Below are positions 46,104-55,563 of a stretch of 64,000 bases of DNA, piece after piece. A program made the translations under genes and the position numbers. Origin of the DNA: a bacterium (GTDB taxonomy: Bacteria; Bacillota; Bacilli; Lactobacillales; Streptococcaceae). Every line of letters begins with the position of its first letter. Within the stretch, counting starts at the first letter, position 1. The stretch covers positions 1 through 64,000 of the forward strand of contig CAJNDO010000008.1 of NCBI GenBank assembly GCA_905221545.1, given 5' to 3'. Below the pieces are notes generated by a model, which was not told where the DNA came from, ran no database searches, and saw nothing but the letters and a program-made list of their open reading frames with translations.

Positions 46104-47354
46104 TTATTCTTCAAAATCAAAGCCATACAAGGTTGCAAAATAGTCCTCAGGGCGCTCTGCACGGCGGATTTGGCGGGCTTTACCTTCTTCGGTATAGAGG
46201 ATTTCCGCGGAACGAAGTTTGGCATTGTACTGGTAGCCCATTGAAAATCCGTGAGCACCTGTATCATGAATTACCAGCAAATCACCGATTTCTGTATGAG
46301 GTAGTTCGCGATTCACTGCAAATTTATCATTGTTTTCACAGAGTGAACCAACCACATCTACCACTTCAGCTGGTCCTTCTGGATGTGTCAGATTGGTAAT
46401 ATGGTGGTAGGCTCCGTACATGGCTGGACGCATGAGGTTAACTGCTGATGCATCCACACCTAGATAGGTACGGTAAGTTTTCTTCTTATGAGTGACTCTT
46501 GTGACGAGAGCACCGTGAGGGGCTAACATAAAGCGACCCAATTCTGTGAAAATATTGACCTCACCAAGACCAGCTGGCGTAAGAACTTCTTCATACACCT
46601 TGCGAACTTCCTCACCAATCAAGGCGATATCATTTGGCTCCTGGTCAGGACGATAGTTAACACCAATACCACCAGAAAGATTGATAAAGTCTAGTGAAAT
46701 TCCCAACTTTTCCTTGATTTCAACGGCCAATTCAAAAAGCTGACGCGCCAACTCTGGATAATAGAGATGGGTCACCGTATTGGATGCTAGGAAGGAGTGA
46801 ATTCCAAAGGTCTTGGCTCCTTTTTCCTTCAAGATAGCAAAAGCTTCAAAAAGCTGGTCCTTGGTCATGCCAAACTTGGCTTCTCCAGGATTGTCCATAA
46901 TGTCTGTCCCCAGTTCAAAAACACCGCCAGGATTGTAACGACATGAGATGATTTCTGGAATGCCTGCCGCTCGCTCTAAATGTTCAATATCTTCAAAAGC
47001 ATCCAAGTTAATGGTCGCACCCAATTTACGCGCATAAGCATATTCCTTGTCTGGCGTATTGTTAGAAGAGAACATAATCTCAGAACCCGGAAAGTCCAGT
47101 TTATGGCTCATTAAGAGCTCTACATAACTAGAGCAGTCCACACCGCAACCTTCCTCTTGAAGGATTTTCAAGATAGCTGGTGTTGGGGTAGCCTTAACTG
47201 CAAAATATTCCTTAAAACCCTTGTTCCAAGAAAATGCTTGGTTGACAGCTCTTGCCTTCTCACGAATCCCCTTCTCATCATACAAGTGAAAGGGAGTTGG
47301 GAACTCAGCAACAATCGCTTCTAAGTCTTCTCTATTGATAAATGGTGTTTTCAT
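46104..47354 (-). CDS. lysA: Diaminopimelate decarboxylase
   Basis: PLP enzyme converting meso-diaminopimelate to lysine, which streptococci also use in the peptidoglycan stem peptide. 416 residues of fold-type III: PLP lysine in EYFAVKATPTPAIL, INLSGGIGVNYRPDQ, FTELGRFMLAPHGALVTRV, and the C-terminal active-site cysteine region GSLCENNDKFAV. RBS AGAAGGAAG lies upstream of ATG 47354. No lysine riboswitch-like leader is seen. Confidence 0.95.
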   Translation of the reverse strand: MKTPFINREDLEAIVAEFPTPFHLYDEKGIREKARAVNQAFSWNKGFKEYFAVKATPTPAILKILQEEGCGVDCSSYVELLMSHKLDFPGSEIMFSSNNTPDKEYAYARKLGATINLDAFEDIEHLERAAGIPEIISCRYNPGGVFELGTDIMDNPGEAKFGMTKDQLFEAFAILKEKGAKTFGIHSFLASNTVTHLYYPELARQLFELAVEIKEKLGISLDFINLSGGIGVNYRPDQEPNDIALIGEEVRKVYEEVLTPAGLGEVNIFTELGRFMLAPHGALVTRVTHKKKTYRTYLGVDASAVNLMRPAMYGAYHHITNLTHPEGPAEVVDVVGSLCENNDKFAVNRELPHTEIGDLLVIHDTGAHGFSMGYQYNAKLRSAEILYTEEGKARQIRRAERPEDYFATLYGFDFEE

Positions 47355-47376
47355 AAGCTTCCTTCTATTCTATTTG

Positions 47377-47408
47377 CAAAGAAAGGCTGGGACAATCGTT
47401 CCAACCTT
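47377..47408 (-). terminator. Terminator after purR
   Basis: Minus strand AAAGGTTGGAAC-GATT-GTCCCAGCCTTT, 12 pairs with wobbles, then CTTTGC. Confidence 0.65.
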
Positions 47409-47420
47409 TAGTTCTATCTC

Positions 47421-48248
47421 TTATTTATCTTCGTCAAAGATATTGCCAACCTCAACATCGATGGCTTGGTTCTTAACATCAATATTGGTTACTTTCAAGA
47501 GTGACTTGTAGTCAAATTGCTTTTCACGTTCTTCTTGGGCATTGTCCGCAAAGACGGCTACACCAGCTAGTTCAGAATCGAACTCACGCAAGAGACTAAT
47601 CATCCCGTTGATCGTTCCTCCGCCTTTCAAGAAGTCATCCACAATCAAGACACGGCTGCCTGCCTTTAGACTGCGTTTTGAAAGGAACATTTTCTCAATG
47701 CGGTCTCCACTTGAACCTGATACATAGTTGACGCTGACAGTTGAACCTTCGGTAATTTTCAAGTCACGGCGCACAATGACAAAAGGAACATTGAGGACAT
47801 TGGCAACTGCATTTGCAAGTGGCACACCCTTTGTCGCTACTGTCATAACCGCGTCAATTTTTTGGTCCATAAAGCTCTTGGCAATAATGCGTCCAATATT
47901 TTTCAAGATAGCTGGTGTGCTAAGCAAATCAGACAGGTAGATGTAGCCACCTGGCAAGATACGGTCACTTTCTGACAACTTGGCACGCAAGTCCTCAACC
48001 ATTTCCTTAGCATCATGGTTTGAGATTGATGGTGTGAAGATGACACCTCCACCAGCCCCAGTTACTGTCTGGATGTGGCCGATTTCGATTTCCTCAAAGG
48101 CGCGTTTGATAATCACGATATCTTCTGAGATGGATGATTTAGCAGATTCATACTTTTCAGCAAAAGTATTAAGACTAGTTAGTTTATAAGGATTATTAAT
48201 CAAATAGTTGGAAATGACAACCATCCGATCACTTCTTCTTAATTTCAT
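47421..48248 (-). CDS. purR: Purine operon regulator PurR
   Basis: PRPP-responsive regulator of purine genes in Gram-positive bacteria; an activator in lactococci and streptococci. 275 residues. An N-terminal winged helix (RRSDRMVVISNYLINNPYKLTSLNTFAEKY) is followed by a phosphoribosyltransferase-like domain with VLIVDDFLKGGGTINGM, the PRPP-binding loop. GGGA before the ATG gives only a weak ribosome-binding site. The mRNA probably starts about 200 bases upstream and contains a full BOX element. A PurBox-like sequence overlaps the -35 area. Confidence 0.95.
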   Translation of the reverse strand: MKLRRSDRMVVISNYLINNPYKLTSLNTFAEKYESAKSSISEDIVIIKRAFEEIEIGHIQTVTGAGGGVIFTPSISNHDAKEMVEDLRAKLSESDRILPGGYIYLSDLLSTPAILKNIGRIIAKSFMDQKIDAVMTVATKGVPLANAVANVLNVPFVIVRRDLKITEGSTVSVNYVSGSSGDRIEKMFLSKRSLKAGSRVLIVDDFLKGGGTINGMISLLREFDSELAGVAVFADNAQEEREKQFDYKSLLKVTNIDVKNQAIDVEVGNIFDEDK

Positions 48249-48263
48249 TTCTATTTCCCATTC

Positions 48264-48430
48264 TATTTTTCTTCAAAAAATCAAAAAGCAAACTAGAAAA
48301 CTGGTCGCTGGTGATTCAAAACACTGTTTTGAGATTGTCGATAGAACTGACAAAGTCTGTAATATACCTACATATATACATACGACAAGGCGATGCTACC
48401 CTAGTTTGAAGAGATTTTCGAAGAGTATTA
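48264..48430. repeat. BOX element with boxA, boxB and boxC modules
   Basis: About 166 bases ending TTTTCGAAGAGTATTA. It contains degenerate boxC (gcaaactagaaaactggtcg), a boxB-like central module (about 48312-48380, with cactgttttgag and gaactgacaaagtctgt) and boxA (acaaggcgatgctaccctag). It is the only copy in the window with a B module, and lies in the purR leader. Confidence 0.85.
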
Positions 48431-48447
48431 ATTTTTTTCTTTTACTT

Positions 48448-48453
48448 ATTATA
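48448..48453 (-). promoter_or_regulatory. Probable purR promoter
   Basis: Minus strand extended -10 TGGTATAAT; the -35 region (TTCGTT at 17 bases) is weak. The BOX element lies downstream, within the leader. Confidence 0.55.
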
Positions 48454-48466
48454 CCATATTCACATA

Positions 48467-48479
48467 AAAAAACGAACAT
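48467..48479. promoter_or_regulatory. PurBox-like sequence
   Basis: AAAAACGAACATT differs at one position from the lactococcal/streptococcal PurBox AWWWCCGAACWWT. It overlaps the weak -35 of the purR promoter, hinting at autoregulation. Confidence 0.35.
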
Positions 48480-48514
48480 TCTTATCCTAAAAAATGCTCA
48501 TTTTTCTTAAATTA

Positions 48515-49456
48515 TTAATCTAAATCTGGTTTATAGAAGGAACGATTGTCCATAGCGAAGATTTTATTGGTCATCTCTCCCTTATCCACCAAAGCCAGAG
48601 CTGTTGACATCATCATCATGCTAGCATCCAGATTGTCAATCATATGGATAATCTCTGCCTCCATGATACGTGGACGAACCGGACTTCCGTACTCTAATAA
48701 ACCGTGGTGGCTGAGGATAACGTGGCGGAGCAGAACGACTTCTTCCTTGGTGTCATCGATACCGAGCTCCATAACCGTCTTGGTAATTTCACTATCAATT
48801 AGTGCGATATGCCCAAGGAGATTGCCTCGCACTGTATACTCAGTCTGGTCTGGTCCCGTCAACTCAATGACCTTAGCCAAGTCATGTAGCATAATCCCTG
48901 CATAGAGCAGGCTCTTATTGAGCTGAGGATAAACCTCGCTAATGGCATCTGCCAAACGCACCATAGTCGCCGTATGATAGGCCAAACCCGTTTCAAAGGC
49001 ATGGTGGTTGGTCTTGGCAGCTGGATAAGAATAGAATTCCTTATCGTACTTAGTGTAGAGATTTCGGACAATTCGTTGCCAAACAGGATTCTCGATTTTG
49101 AAAACCATCTGAATCATATACTCTCGAATTTCCTTGACATCAACTGGTGACTTGACCTTGAAATCAGCTGGATCATTTGGTTCACCGGGTTGAGGCAAGC
49201 GCAAGGTAATTTGATTGACCTGAGGGGTGTTATTATAAACTTCTCGGCGCCCTTTCATGTGGACAACCTTACCTGCAGTAAAGGCCTCAACGTTATGTGG
49301 TTGGGCATCCCAGAGTTTCCCTTCAATCTCGCCACTATCATCTTGGAAGGTAAAAGCTAGGTAATTTTTCCCAGCTCGTGTCTGTCTCAAATCAGCTGAT
49401 TTGATTAGGTAAAAGCCTTCAAACAGCTCATCTTTTTTCATGTGACTAATCTTCAT
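48515..49456 (-). CDS. yhaM: 3'-5' exoribonuclease YhaM (Cbf1)
   Basis: Trims RNA 3' ends. 313 residues, with an N-terminal OB fold (LAFTFQDDSGEIEGKLWDAQPHN) and a C-terminal HD domain (NHHAFETGLAYHTATMVRLA, then AGIMLHDLAKVIELTG and LRHVILSHHGLLEYGS). The start at 49456 follows GAGGAAG and overlaps the end of rmuC by 11 bases; an in-frame ATG at 49519 lies inside rmuC. Last gene of the tatD operon. Confidence 0.95.
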   Translation of the reverse strand: MKISHMKKDELFEGFYLIKSADLRQTRAGKNYLAFTFQDDSGEIEGKLWDAQPHNVEAFTAGKVVHMKGRREVYNNTPQVNQITLRLPQPGEPNDPADFKVKSPVDVKEIREYMIQMVFKIENPVWQRIVRNLYTKYDKEFYSYPAAKTNHHAFETGLAYHTATMVRLADAISEVYPQLNKSLLYAGIMLHDLAKVIELTGPDQTEYTVRGNLLGHIALIDSEITKTVMELGIDDTKEEVVLLRHVILSHHGLLEYGSPVRPRIMEAEIIHMIDNLDASMMMMSTALALVDKGEMTNKIFAMDNRSFYKPDLD

Positions 49457-50702
49457 ATTCTTCCTCATCTTCTTGGAAATGGAGTAGATCAAGCGCAGGC
49501 TCACCTTCTGATAACTCAATGTGACGGAGCGTTCGCTCGATAGCTGTAGTGCGACGGTTTAATAATTCATCAATATTGCCAGAGGCATGTTGGAGGTGTT
49601 TTTGTGCCTTGACCAGAATGCCACCAAACTTGCCAAACTCGGTCTTGACACTGGCAAGTGTCTTGCTGATATGGTCGGCACTCTTTTGGATATTGAGGGT
49701 CTTGAAACCAACCGATAGGGAATTGAGCAGAGCTGACAGGGTGCTTGGACCTGCGACAATAATCTGCTCCTCCCGTCTCAAATCATCAAAGAAGACCGGA
49801 TTGCGGACGATTTCTGAGTAGAGACCTTCTGTCGGAACAAACAAGACTCCAAAATTGGTCGTCCGAGGCGGTGCTATGTACTTGCTCTTGATATCCTTGG
49901 CAAAGCGCTTGACACTTGCTAGAAGTGACTTACGGCAGCGTTCGATTTCATCCTTGTCACCTGCTTCATAGGCTTCTTCCAAGCGGTAATAATCCGCCAG
50001 TGGAAACTTGGAGTCAATCGGTAGGTAGACATATTCCTGGTCACCTTGCCCAGGTAGCTTAATGGCGTACTCCACTCGTTCACTGGAGTTTTCAACCGTT
50101 GCATATTCTCGTTCATACTGGGCAGGGGTCATGATGTCTTCTATGATTTGCCCCAGTTGTAATTCTCCCAGAATCCCTCGCGTCTTGGTTCCAGAGAGAA
50201 CCTTGTTGAGGGCTCCGACATCGCGGGCAACAGTCTGCATTTCTCCAAGGCCACGATTGACAGACTCCAGTTGTTTGGAAACTGTCTCAAAGGAGGCTTG
50301 TAAACGCGTCTGCAAGGTCTTTTCTAGTTTTTCCTCGACTGTCTGGCGCATTTGTTCCAAACGTTGCTCATTTGATTCCTGCAAGGCTTGAAGGCGTTGG
50401 TCGGTCTTATCTCTAGTTTGCAAGAGGTTATCTGTCATTTCTTGACGGACTTGAGTCAGCCCTTGGTGCAATTCTATTCGCACTTCCTGCAAACGGTCAC
50501 TGACAGCCACTTCCAAATCTTTTTGATCTAACTGGCTGGCTTGTCTGGCTTGTTCAAAGCGGTAATCCAACTGGTCTGACAGATGATCTGCCTGATCCTC
50601 CAAGCTCTTCCTTAAATGTTTTTCCTGCTTATCCTGCCTTTGCCAAATCAGAAAGAGTCCAGCTAGGTTGGCAATTAATAATAGAACAAGTAAACTTTCC
50701 AT
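49446..50702 (-). CDS. rmuC: DNA recombination protein RmuC
   Basis: 418-residue protein with an N-terminal membrane segment (ESLLVLLLIANLAGLFLIW), a long coiled coil of about 130 residues, and the RmuC nuclease-like domain (TRGILGELQLGQIIEDIMTP, YLPIDSKFPLADYYRLEEA, GVLFVPTEGLYSEIV). It limits inversions at short inverted repeats in E. coli; role here inferred. The start at 50702 follows AGGAGG. One base separates it from the thiN stop. Confidence 0.93.
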   Translation of the reverse strand: MESLLVLLLIANLAGLFLIWQRQDKQEKHLRKSLEDQADHLSDQLDYRFEQARQASQLDQKDLEVAVSDRLQEVRIELHQGLTQVRQEMTDNLLQTRDKTDQRLQALQESNEQRLEQMRQTVEEKLEKTLQTRLQASFETVSKQLESVNRGLGEMQTVARDVGALNKVLSGTKTRGILGELQLGQIIEDIMTPAQYEREYATVENSSERVEYAIKLPGQGDQEYVYLPIDSKFPLADYYRLEEAYEAGDKDEIERCRKSLLASVKRFAKDIKSKYIAPPRTTNFGVLFVPTEGLYSEIVRNPVFFDDLRREEQIIVAGPSTLSALLNSLSVGFKTLNIQKSADHISKTLASVKTEFGKFGGILVKAQKHLQHASGNIDELLNRRTTAIERTLRHIELSEGEPALDLLHFQEDEEEYED

Positions 50703-50703
50703 C

Positions 50704-51366
50704 CTACCTCCTGTCCTTACTATGCAGGACAACCACATAGCCATCTGGGCAAGTCACCGAAACTTCCCTATCTATATATTCGTTAGAAGCGTACACTTTT
50801 TTAAAGAAAAAATTTTCCTCTGTCAACTCATACTTGGCACCAAGAATGGTCAACTGGCTATCCCGAACTGGCATAAAGGCTAGGTAGTCATAGTCTGAAC
50901 GCAGTTCAAGCTGACTAGTCCCTTCTGGACAATAGGCAATCAAATTTTGCCCATCCTCAATCGCTATCTGACGCATAAAGGGTGCCAACTTGGGATTGCT
51001 AGGCAAAAAGACATTGGCCAACATATGGTCAATACGACCACCAAGAGCCCCGAAAACAGTGACCTGAGCCTGAGGATTTTGCTCAAAGAGGGTTAAGAGA
51101 GCCAATTCCAAATCTGTATCATCTTTTTCCGGTTGGGCTTGGACAAAATGCTGAGCTCGTTTTTGAATCACCTGTCGCTCTTCTGCAGTTACAGAATCAA
51201 AATCTCCAACTGCTAGAGCGAGAGGCAGATTTTCTTCCAAGACCCAGAGCGAGCCTCGATCCACACCGACAAAGCAATCAAAATCCGTCCGGTAATGACC
51301 TCGGTCTCCGCCTGCGAAAACGGCAACCTTAGTCCAGTTGTTTTCTGAGAGTTTGTACTCGCTCAT
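50704..51366 (-). CDS. thiN: Thiamine pyrophosphokinase
   Basis: Makes thiamine pyrophosphate from thiamine and ATP. 220 residues with VAVFAGGDRGHYRTDFDCFVGVDRGSLWVLE, AVGDFDSVTAEE (metal and pyrophosphate site) and ALGGRIDHMLANVFL. Start choice: GGGAG lies six bases before the ATG at 51366, but touches the ATG at 51372. It overlaps rpe by 38 bases. No TPP riboswitch precedes it; it is internal to the operon. Confidence 0.93.
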   Translation of the reverse strand: MSEYKLSENNWTKVAVFAGGDRGHYRTDFDCFVGVDRGSLWVLEENLPLALAVGDFDSVTAEERQVIQKRAQHFVQAQPEKDDTDLELALLTLFEQNPQAQVTVFGALGGRIDHMLANVFLPSNPKLAPFMRQIAIEDGQNLIAYCPEGTSQLELRSDYDYLAFMPVRDSQLTILGAKYELTEENFFFKKVYASNEYIDREVSVTCPDGYVVVLHSKDRR

Positions 51367-51985
51367 TGACATCTCCCTTAAATACATAGGAACCTGCTAC
51401 AAAAACGGTCGCACCAGCTTCTTTAGCCTGAGCAATGGTCTGATCATCAATCCCGCCATCGACTTCGATTTCAAAGTTCAAGCCTTTTTCCTCACGAAGG
51501 CCAACCAACTCACGAACCTTATCCATGGTTTCAGGTAGAAAAGCTTGCCCACCGAAGCCAGGGTTCACTGTCATGACTAAGACTTGGTCAACTAGGTGCA
51601 GCACGTGCTTAATGGCTTCAACAGGCGTACCAGGATTGATAACGACCGAAGGTTTAACGCCGAGCGAACGAATCTTTTGGAGAGCACCATGAATATGAGG
51701 CGTTGCTTCTACATGGATGCTGATGATATCTGCCCCTGCACGCGCAAAGTCTTCTAAATGATGCTCTGGATTAGCTACCATCAAGTGGCAGTCAAAGACC
51801 ATCTTACTATGTGGTCGAAGAGCTTCGACCACACCTGCACCAAAACTAATTTGTGGTACAAAATGACCATCCATGATATCGATATGGGCATACTCTGCCC
51901 CAGTTGCTTCTAGGCGTTTGATTTCACGTTCAAAGTTGGCATAATCTGCTGCCAGAATTGACGGAGCAATCTTGTATTGAGACAT
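51329..51985 (-). CDS. rpe: Ribulose-phosphate 3-epimerase
   Basis: Pentose-phosphate TIM-barrel enzyme, 218 residues: KIAPSILAADYANFEREI, HIDIMDGHFVPQISFG with metal ligands, VFDCHLMVANPEHH, MTVNPGFGGQAFLPETMDKV and FEIEVDGGIDD. The start at 51985 follows AAGGAG; the frame is open for about 97 codons further upstream, but that part overlaps rsgA and lacks family sequence. Confidence 0.96.
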   Translation of the reverse strand: MSQYKIAPSILAADYANFEREIKRLEATGAEYAHIDIMDGHFVPQISFGAGVVEALRPHSKMVFDCHLMVANPEHHLEDFARAGADIISIHVEATPHIHGALQKIRSLGVKPSVVINPGTPVEAIKHVLHLVDQVLVMTVNPGFGGQAFLPETMDKVRELVGLREEKGLNFEIEVDGGIDDQTIAQAKEAGATVFVAGSYVFKGDVNERVQTLRKQLD

Positions 51986-51995
51986 AGGTTTCTCC

Positions 51996-52874
51996 TTATT
52001 TTGGAATTTTTTTGCTGACTTTTTTATAGGTTTCTCTGCGATTTTCAATTTCGCTGAGGAATTGCAGGTAGTTGTCAAAACGGAAGGTTGCAATGGTCCC
52101 CTCTTCAACAGCTGGCTTGACAGCACACGATGGCTCATGGGTATGGGTACAAGTACGAAACTTACAATCTTGGCTGACACTAGCAATCTCTGGAAAAGCC
52201 TGATTGAGGTCTTCAGCCGTTGATACTTCATAATCCAGCGATGAGAATCCTGGCGTGTCTGCAATTTTACCCCCATTGAGGTTGTAAAAACTAACAGCTC
52301 GAGTGGTATGACGACCGCGACCTAGACTGTCTGAGATTTCTCCTGTTTCGAGATTGAGGTCCGGTGCGATTTTATTGAGAAGGGTTGATTTCCCAACACC
52401 TGTCTGCCCCATAAAGACCGTCACTTTTCCTGTTAACAAAGGCAAAAGTTCTTCTTTACTGGTCACAAAGTCATAGCCAATAGCACCATAGGTCTGCTGG
52501 TAAAAATCCAGTTCTGACCGATCTTCCAACAAATCCATCTTGGAAATATAGATGATAGGGTGGATACCCTTGTGCTCCAGAAGAACCAAGAAACGATCCA
52601 GCAAGTTGCTGTTAAAATCAGGTTCCTTGACGGACATGATTACCACAGCTTGGTCAATATTGACAATAGGCGGACGAACCAGACTGTTTTTCCGTTCGTG
52701 AATTTTGAGGATATAACCTTCTGAATTTTCCTCGGCAGAGAAATCTACCCAATCCCCAACATAGGGCGTATGACCTTTTTTACGGAAATTCCCACGCGCC
52801 CGTGTTTGATAAACCTGACCATCACTCTCCACATAGTAAAATCCAGCCAATGCTTTAATGATTTGTCCCTGCAT
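51996..52874 (-). CDS. rsgA: Ribosome small-subunit-dependent GTPase RsgA
   Basis: Late 30S maturation GTPase. 292 residues: N-terminal OB fold ([33 protein letters not shown]), circularly permuted GTPase domain with G4 YISKMDL before G1 [16 protein letters not shown] and G3 DTPGFSS, then a zinc knuckle ([17 protein letters not shown]). The G order 4-1-3 is diagnostic. One base from rsmA. Confidence 0.96.
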   Translation of the reverse strand: MQGQIIKALAGFYYVESDGQVYQTRARGNFRKKGHTPYVGDWVDFSAEENSEGYILKIHERKNSLVRPPIVNIDQAVVIMSVKEPDFNSNLLDRFLVLLEHKGIHPIIYISKMDLLEDRSELDFYQQTYGAIGYDFVTSKEELLPLLTGKVTVFMGQTGVGKSTLLNKIAPDLNLETGEISDSLGRGRHTTRAVSFYNLNGGKIADTPGFSSLDYEVSTAEDLNQAFPEIASVSQDCKFRTCTHTHEPSCAVKPAVEEGTIATFRFDNYLQFLSEIENRRETYKKVSKKIPK

Positions 52875-52875
52875 C

Positions 52876-53748
52876 TTAGAGTCCTTGCCCTTTAAGTGCG
52901 TCTGCTAGACTGGCAAATTCTGCCAAGCTGAGGGCTTCCCCACGCACACTTGGTGACAAGCCCGCTTGATCCAAGGCCTTGGTCAATTTATCCTTGACTT
53001 CTTCAGTCTTGCCAAAGTAGCCTGTCAAATTGTTCCACAAGGTCTTACGGCGATGGGTAAAACTAGCCTTGGAAACCTTAAAGAAGAAGTTCTCATCTTC
53101 TACTGCTACGGCTGGCTCTGGACGGCGCACCATTTTCAAAATGGCTGAGTCCACATTTGGCGCTGGCACAAAGACCGTACGAGGCACGATAAAGGCAACC
53201 TTGGCAGTCATGTAATACTGAACCGCAATCGACAAGCTACCGTAAGCCTTTGTATTAGGCTGGGCCGAGATACGGTCCGCCACTTCTTTTTGCATCATGA
53301 CCACAAACTCACTAAAAGGAATCCCACTCTCGATCAAGTGCATGAGAATAGGCGTTGTGATGTAGTAAGGCAAGTTAGCTACTACCTTGATTGGCAGGTC
53401 AGGATTTTTAAAATTCTGGATATGTTGCGCCAAATCAACTTTGAGAATGTCCTCGTTGACCACGGTCACATTATCAAAATCACGCAGGGTATCTGCCAAA
53501 ATCGGTACCAAACGGTGGTCGATCTCAAAGGCCATGACTTGAGCTGCATGCTCAGCTAGAAACTCCGTCAAGGCACCAATACCTGGCCCAATTTCGATAA
53601 CATTGACCTGGTCATCAATTTCAGCTGTATCCACGATTTTTTGAAGGATATTGGTATCCGTCAAGAAATTTTGCCCGAAGGACTTTTTAAAGGTAAAACC
53701 GTGACGCTCCAGCACTGCCTTGGTCACGCTATAATCTGCAATTCTCAT
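52876..53748 (-). CDS. rsmA: 16S rRNA dimethyladenosine transferase RsmA (KsgA)
   Basis: Dimethylates two adjacent adenines in the 16S 3' helix; loss gives kasugamycin resistance. 290 residues: [23 protein letters not shown] motif [17 protein letters not shown], catalytic [14 protein letters not shown] and a C-terminal helical domain with [12 protein letters not shown]. It is followed by rsgA; both act on the 30S subunit. Confidence 0.97.
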   Translation of the reverse strand: MRIADYSVTKAVLERHGFTFKKSFGQNFLTDTNILQKIVDTAEIDDQVNVIEIGPGIGALTEFLAEHAAQVMAFEIDHRLVPILADTLRDFDNVTVVNEDILKVDLAQHIQNFKNPDLPIKVVANLPYYITTPILMHLIESGIPFSEFVVMMQKEVADRISAQPNTKAYGSLSIAVQYYMTAKVAFIVPRTVFVPAPNVDSAILKMVRRPEPAVAVEDENFFFKVSKASFTHRRKTLWNNLTGYFGKTEEVKDKLTKALDQAGLSPSVRGEALSLAEFASLADALKGQGL

Positions 53749-53812
53749 CTATTCTCTTTTCTATTATCTGTTACTACTATTGTAACACATTCCCCTTACA
53801 TTTGGGGGCTGC

Positions 53813-54379
53813 TTAGCTGTTCTCATAAGATTTCATAGCTTCTTCCACTTCTGCCAAGGTGACCCCAAATAACTCTAGGCGTTTGAGGAGTTGCTTGCCG
53901 TTGGAATAGCCGATTCGGAGAGCCTCTCCTAAATATTCTCGTCGCTTACGGCTATCTGCTCCGGCTAGAAAACCAAGGCGGATCAAGTCGCTACGACTGA
54001 TGTCAAACTGGCTCTCCTGTTCAAATTGTTCCGTCACCTGAGCTAGAGCCGTTCTCAGGTCTTCATAGCTGGCATGCTCAATTCCCAGAGACCTTCCCTT
54101 GGTCTTGGACTTGGGAACAGCTTCATCTCGTTTGAGGAAGGCATGCTGAACTGTTGGAATGGCCGTCATAATCATGCGCCGAATCCGTTCCCCATTAAAA
54201 TCTGGGTCTGTAAAGACAATGACTCCATGGCGTTTGTGCAGGCGCTGAATCCGCTCTATATCCTGGTCATTGATGGCAGAACCTCTGGTCTCATAGGTTT
54301 CCACATCAAAATAACGCTTGAGATTGGCCGTATCATCGCGACCTTCAACCACGATGACTTGGGAAATTTTTTCTTTCAT
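53813..54379 (-). CDS. rnmV: Ribonuclease M5
   Basis: Matures 5S rRNA 5' and 3' ends. 188 residues, with the Toprim domain at the N-terminus: QVIVVEGRDDTANLKRYF with the catalytic Glu, IVFTDPDFNGERIRRMI with the DxD acidic pair, and a C-terminal domain (LAGADSRKRREYLGEALRIG). One-base overlap with tatD upstream; 64 bases to rsmA. Confidence 0.95.
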   Translation of the reverse strand: MKEKISQVIVVEGRDDTANLKRYFDVETYETRGSAINDQDIERIQRLHKRHGVIVFTDPDFNGERIRRMIMTAIPTVQHAFLKRDEAVPKSKTKGRSLGIEHASYEDLRTALAQVTEQFEQESQFDISRSDLIRLGFLAGADSRKRREYLGEALRIGYSNGKQLLKRLELFGVTLAEVEEAMKSYENS

Positions 54380-55152
54380 TATTTACTGTCCAATCCAAAA
54401 ATGCGCTCTGCATTTGCAGTCGTTGCTGCCGCCAGCTCTTCTGTCGTCATACCACGCAAATCCGCGATAAAGTCTACTACATAGCGAGTGTAGGCTGTTT
54501 TGTTTTCGCGACCACGTTTAGGAACAGGAGCCAAGTAAGGCGCATCCGTCTCCACCAAAATCTTGTCCAAAGGAAGTTCTCTAGCCGCTTCTTGGATATC
54601 GGTTGCCTTCTTAAAACTCACCACTCCTGAGAAAGAAATGGTCATACCAAGCTCGACAAATTTCTCTGCCCACTCAAGAGTTCCAGAGAAAGAATGCATG
54701 ATACCACCACGAGGACCAACGCCCTCACTCTTGATAATCTCATAGGTATCTTCCAGCGCATCACGGGTATGGACCACAAAAGGCAAATCTAAGTCCTTAG
54801 ACAGCTGAATCTGACGGCTAAAAACCTGCTCCTGCACCTCTTTGGACGCTGTCATCCAATGGTAGTCCAAGCCAATCTCACCCAAGGCAACCACCTTGGG
54901 ATGCTTGAGCTTATCAAGTAAGTAGGCTTCAATCTCCTCTGTGTAAGTCCCAGCTTCTGTAGGATGCCAACCAATAGTCGCATAAAGTTGGTCATACTCA
55001 TCCACCAACTCCAAAGCACGCTCAATCGTCGGTTCATCAAAACCAACAATATTCATCTGCGTCACACCCATCTCAGCAGCCAAGGCAATTTCTTCCGCCT
55101 CACGACCTGCAAATTCTTCTACATTCAAGTGTGTATGTGTATCAAAAATCAT
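54379..55152 (-). CDS. tatD: TatD family metal-dependent hydrolase
   Basis: TIM-barrel metallo-DNase, 257 residues. Motifs: MIFDTHTHLNVEEFAG with the HxH pair, VVALGEIGLDYHWM with metal Glu, FVVHTRDALEDTYEI, GIMHSFSGTLEWAEKF, and LVETDAPYLAPVPKRGRENKTAYTRYV. First gene of the eight-gene operon ending in yhaM. RBS GAGG lies before ATG 55152. Confidence 0.95.
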   Translation of the reverse strand: MIFDTHTHLNVEEFAGREAEEIALAAEMGVTQMNIVGFDEPTIERALELVDEYDQLYATIGWHPTEAGTYTEEIEAYLLDKLKHPKVVALGEIGLDYHWMTASKEVQEQVFSRQIQLSKDLDLPFVVHTRDALEDTYEIIKSEGVGPRGGIMHSFSGTLEWAEKFVELGMTISFSGVVSFKKATDIQEAARELPLDKILVETDAPYLAPVPKRGRENKTAYTRYVVDFIADLRGMTTEELAAATTANAERIFGLDSK

Positions 55153-55179
55153 CTCTTCTAACCTCGTTTTCTATCTTCT

Positions 55180-55185
55180 ATTATA
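55180..55185 (-). promoter_or_regulatory. tatD operon promoter
   Basis: Minus strand extended -10 TGGTATAAT, with TTGGGT 18 bases upstream as -35. The -35 side lies within the terminator of the upstream surface-protein gene. Confidence 0.65.
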
Positions 55186-55186
55186 C

Positions 55187-55229
55187 CAAAAAAGAGGAGG
55201 GGCACCCAATTTTTCGGTTTCCCTCCTCT
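55187..55229 (-). terminator. Terminator after the giant surface-protein gene
   Basis: Minus strand AGAGGAGGG (55229-55221), loop, CCCTCCTCT (55201-55193), then TTTTTTGG. It partly overlaps the tatD promoter. Confidence 0.85.
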
Positions 55230-55343
55230 CTTCCATAGAGAGCTATTCTGCTATCTTTTCTGGCTCGATATTGCCCATCTCCTGTCCCGCAAGTTAGAGA
55301 CGAAAGAGATTGGCTATATTGATAGAACATCCCTATTCATCTA

Positions 55344-55448
55344 ATACTCTTCGAAAATCAAATTCAAACCGTGTCAACGTCGCCTTGCCGTACTCAAGTA
55401 CAGCCTACGGCTAGTTTCCTAGTTTGCTCTTTGATTTTCATTGAGTAT
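55344..55448. repeat. BOX-type repeat (A-C form) behind the surface-protein gene
   Basis: 105 bases with inverted ends ATACTCTTCGAAAATCAAA and TTTTCATTGAGTAT. The boxA core reads gtcaacgtcgccttgccgta and boxC tagtttcctagtttgctctt. Same family as the copies at 11640 and 27548, in opposite orientation. The rest of the 55232-55563 spacer shows no gene or other clear signal. Confidence 0.9.
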
Positions 55449-55563
55449 AAAATATGTGATTATCTTGGGTTCTCACTTCTCTCACCCATCACTAGGATTG
55501 ATGATTTCTCCAAATCCCCCTTATAATCTAACTTTAAGTAGAGAATATAACTTTCTAGCTGTC

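Noticed and set aside
47355..47420. Lysine riboswitch upstream of lysA
   Set aside because: The gap before lysA is only 66 bases and is filled by the purR terminator; no riboswitch core.
51367..51400. TPP riboswitch for thiN
   Set aside because: thiN overlaps rpe inside an operon; there is no leader.
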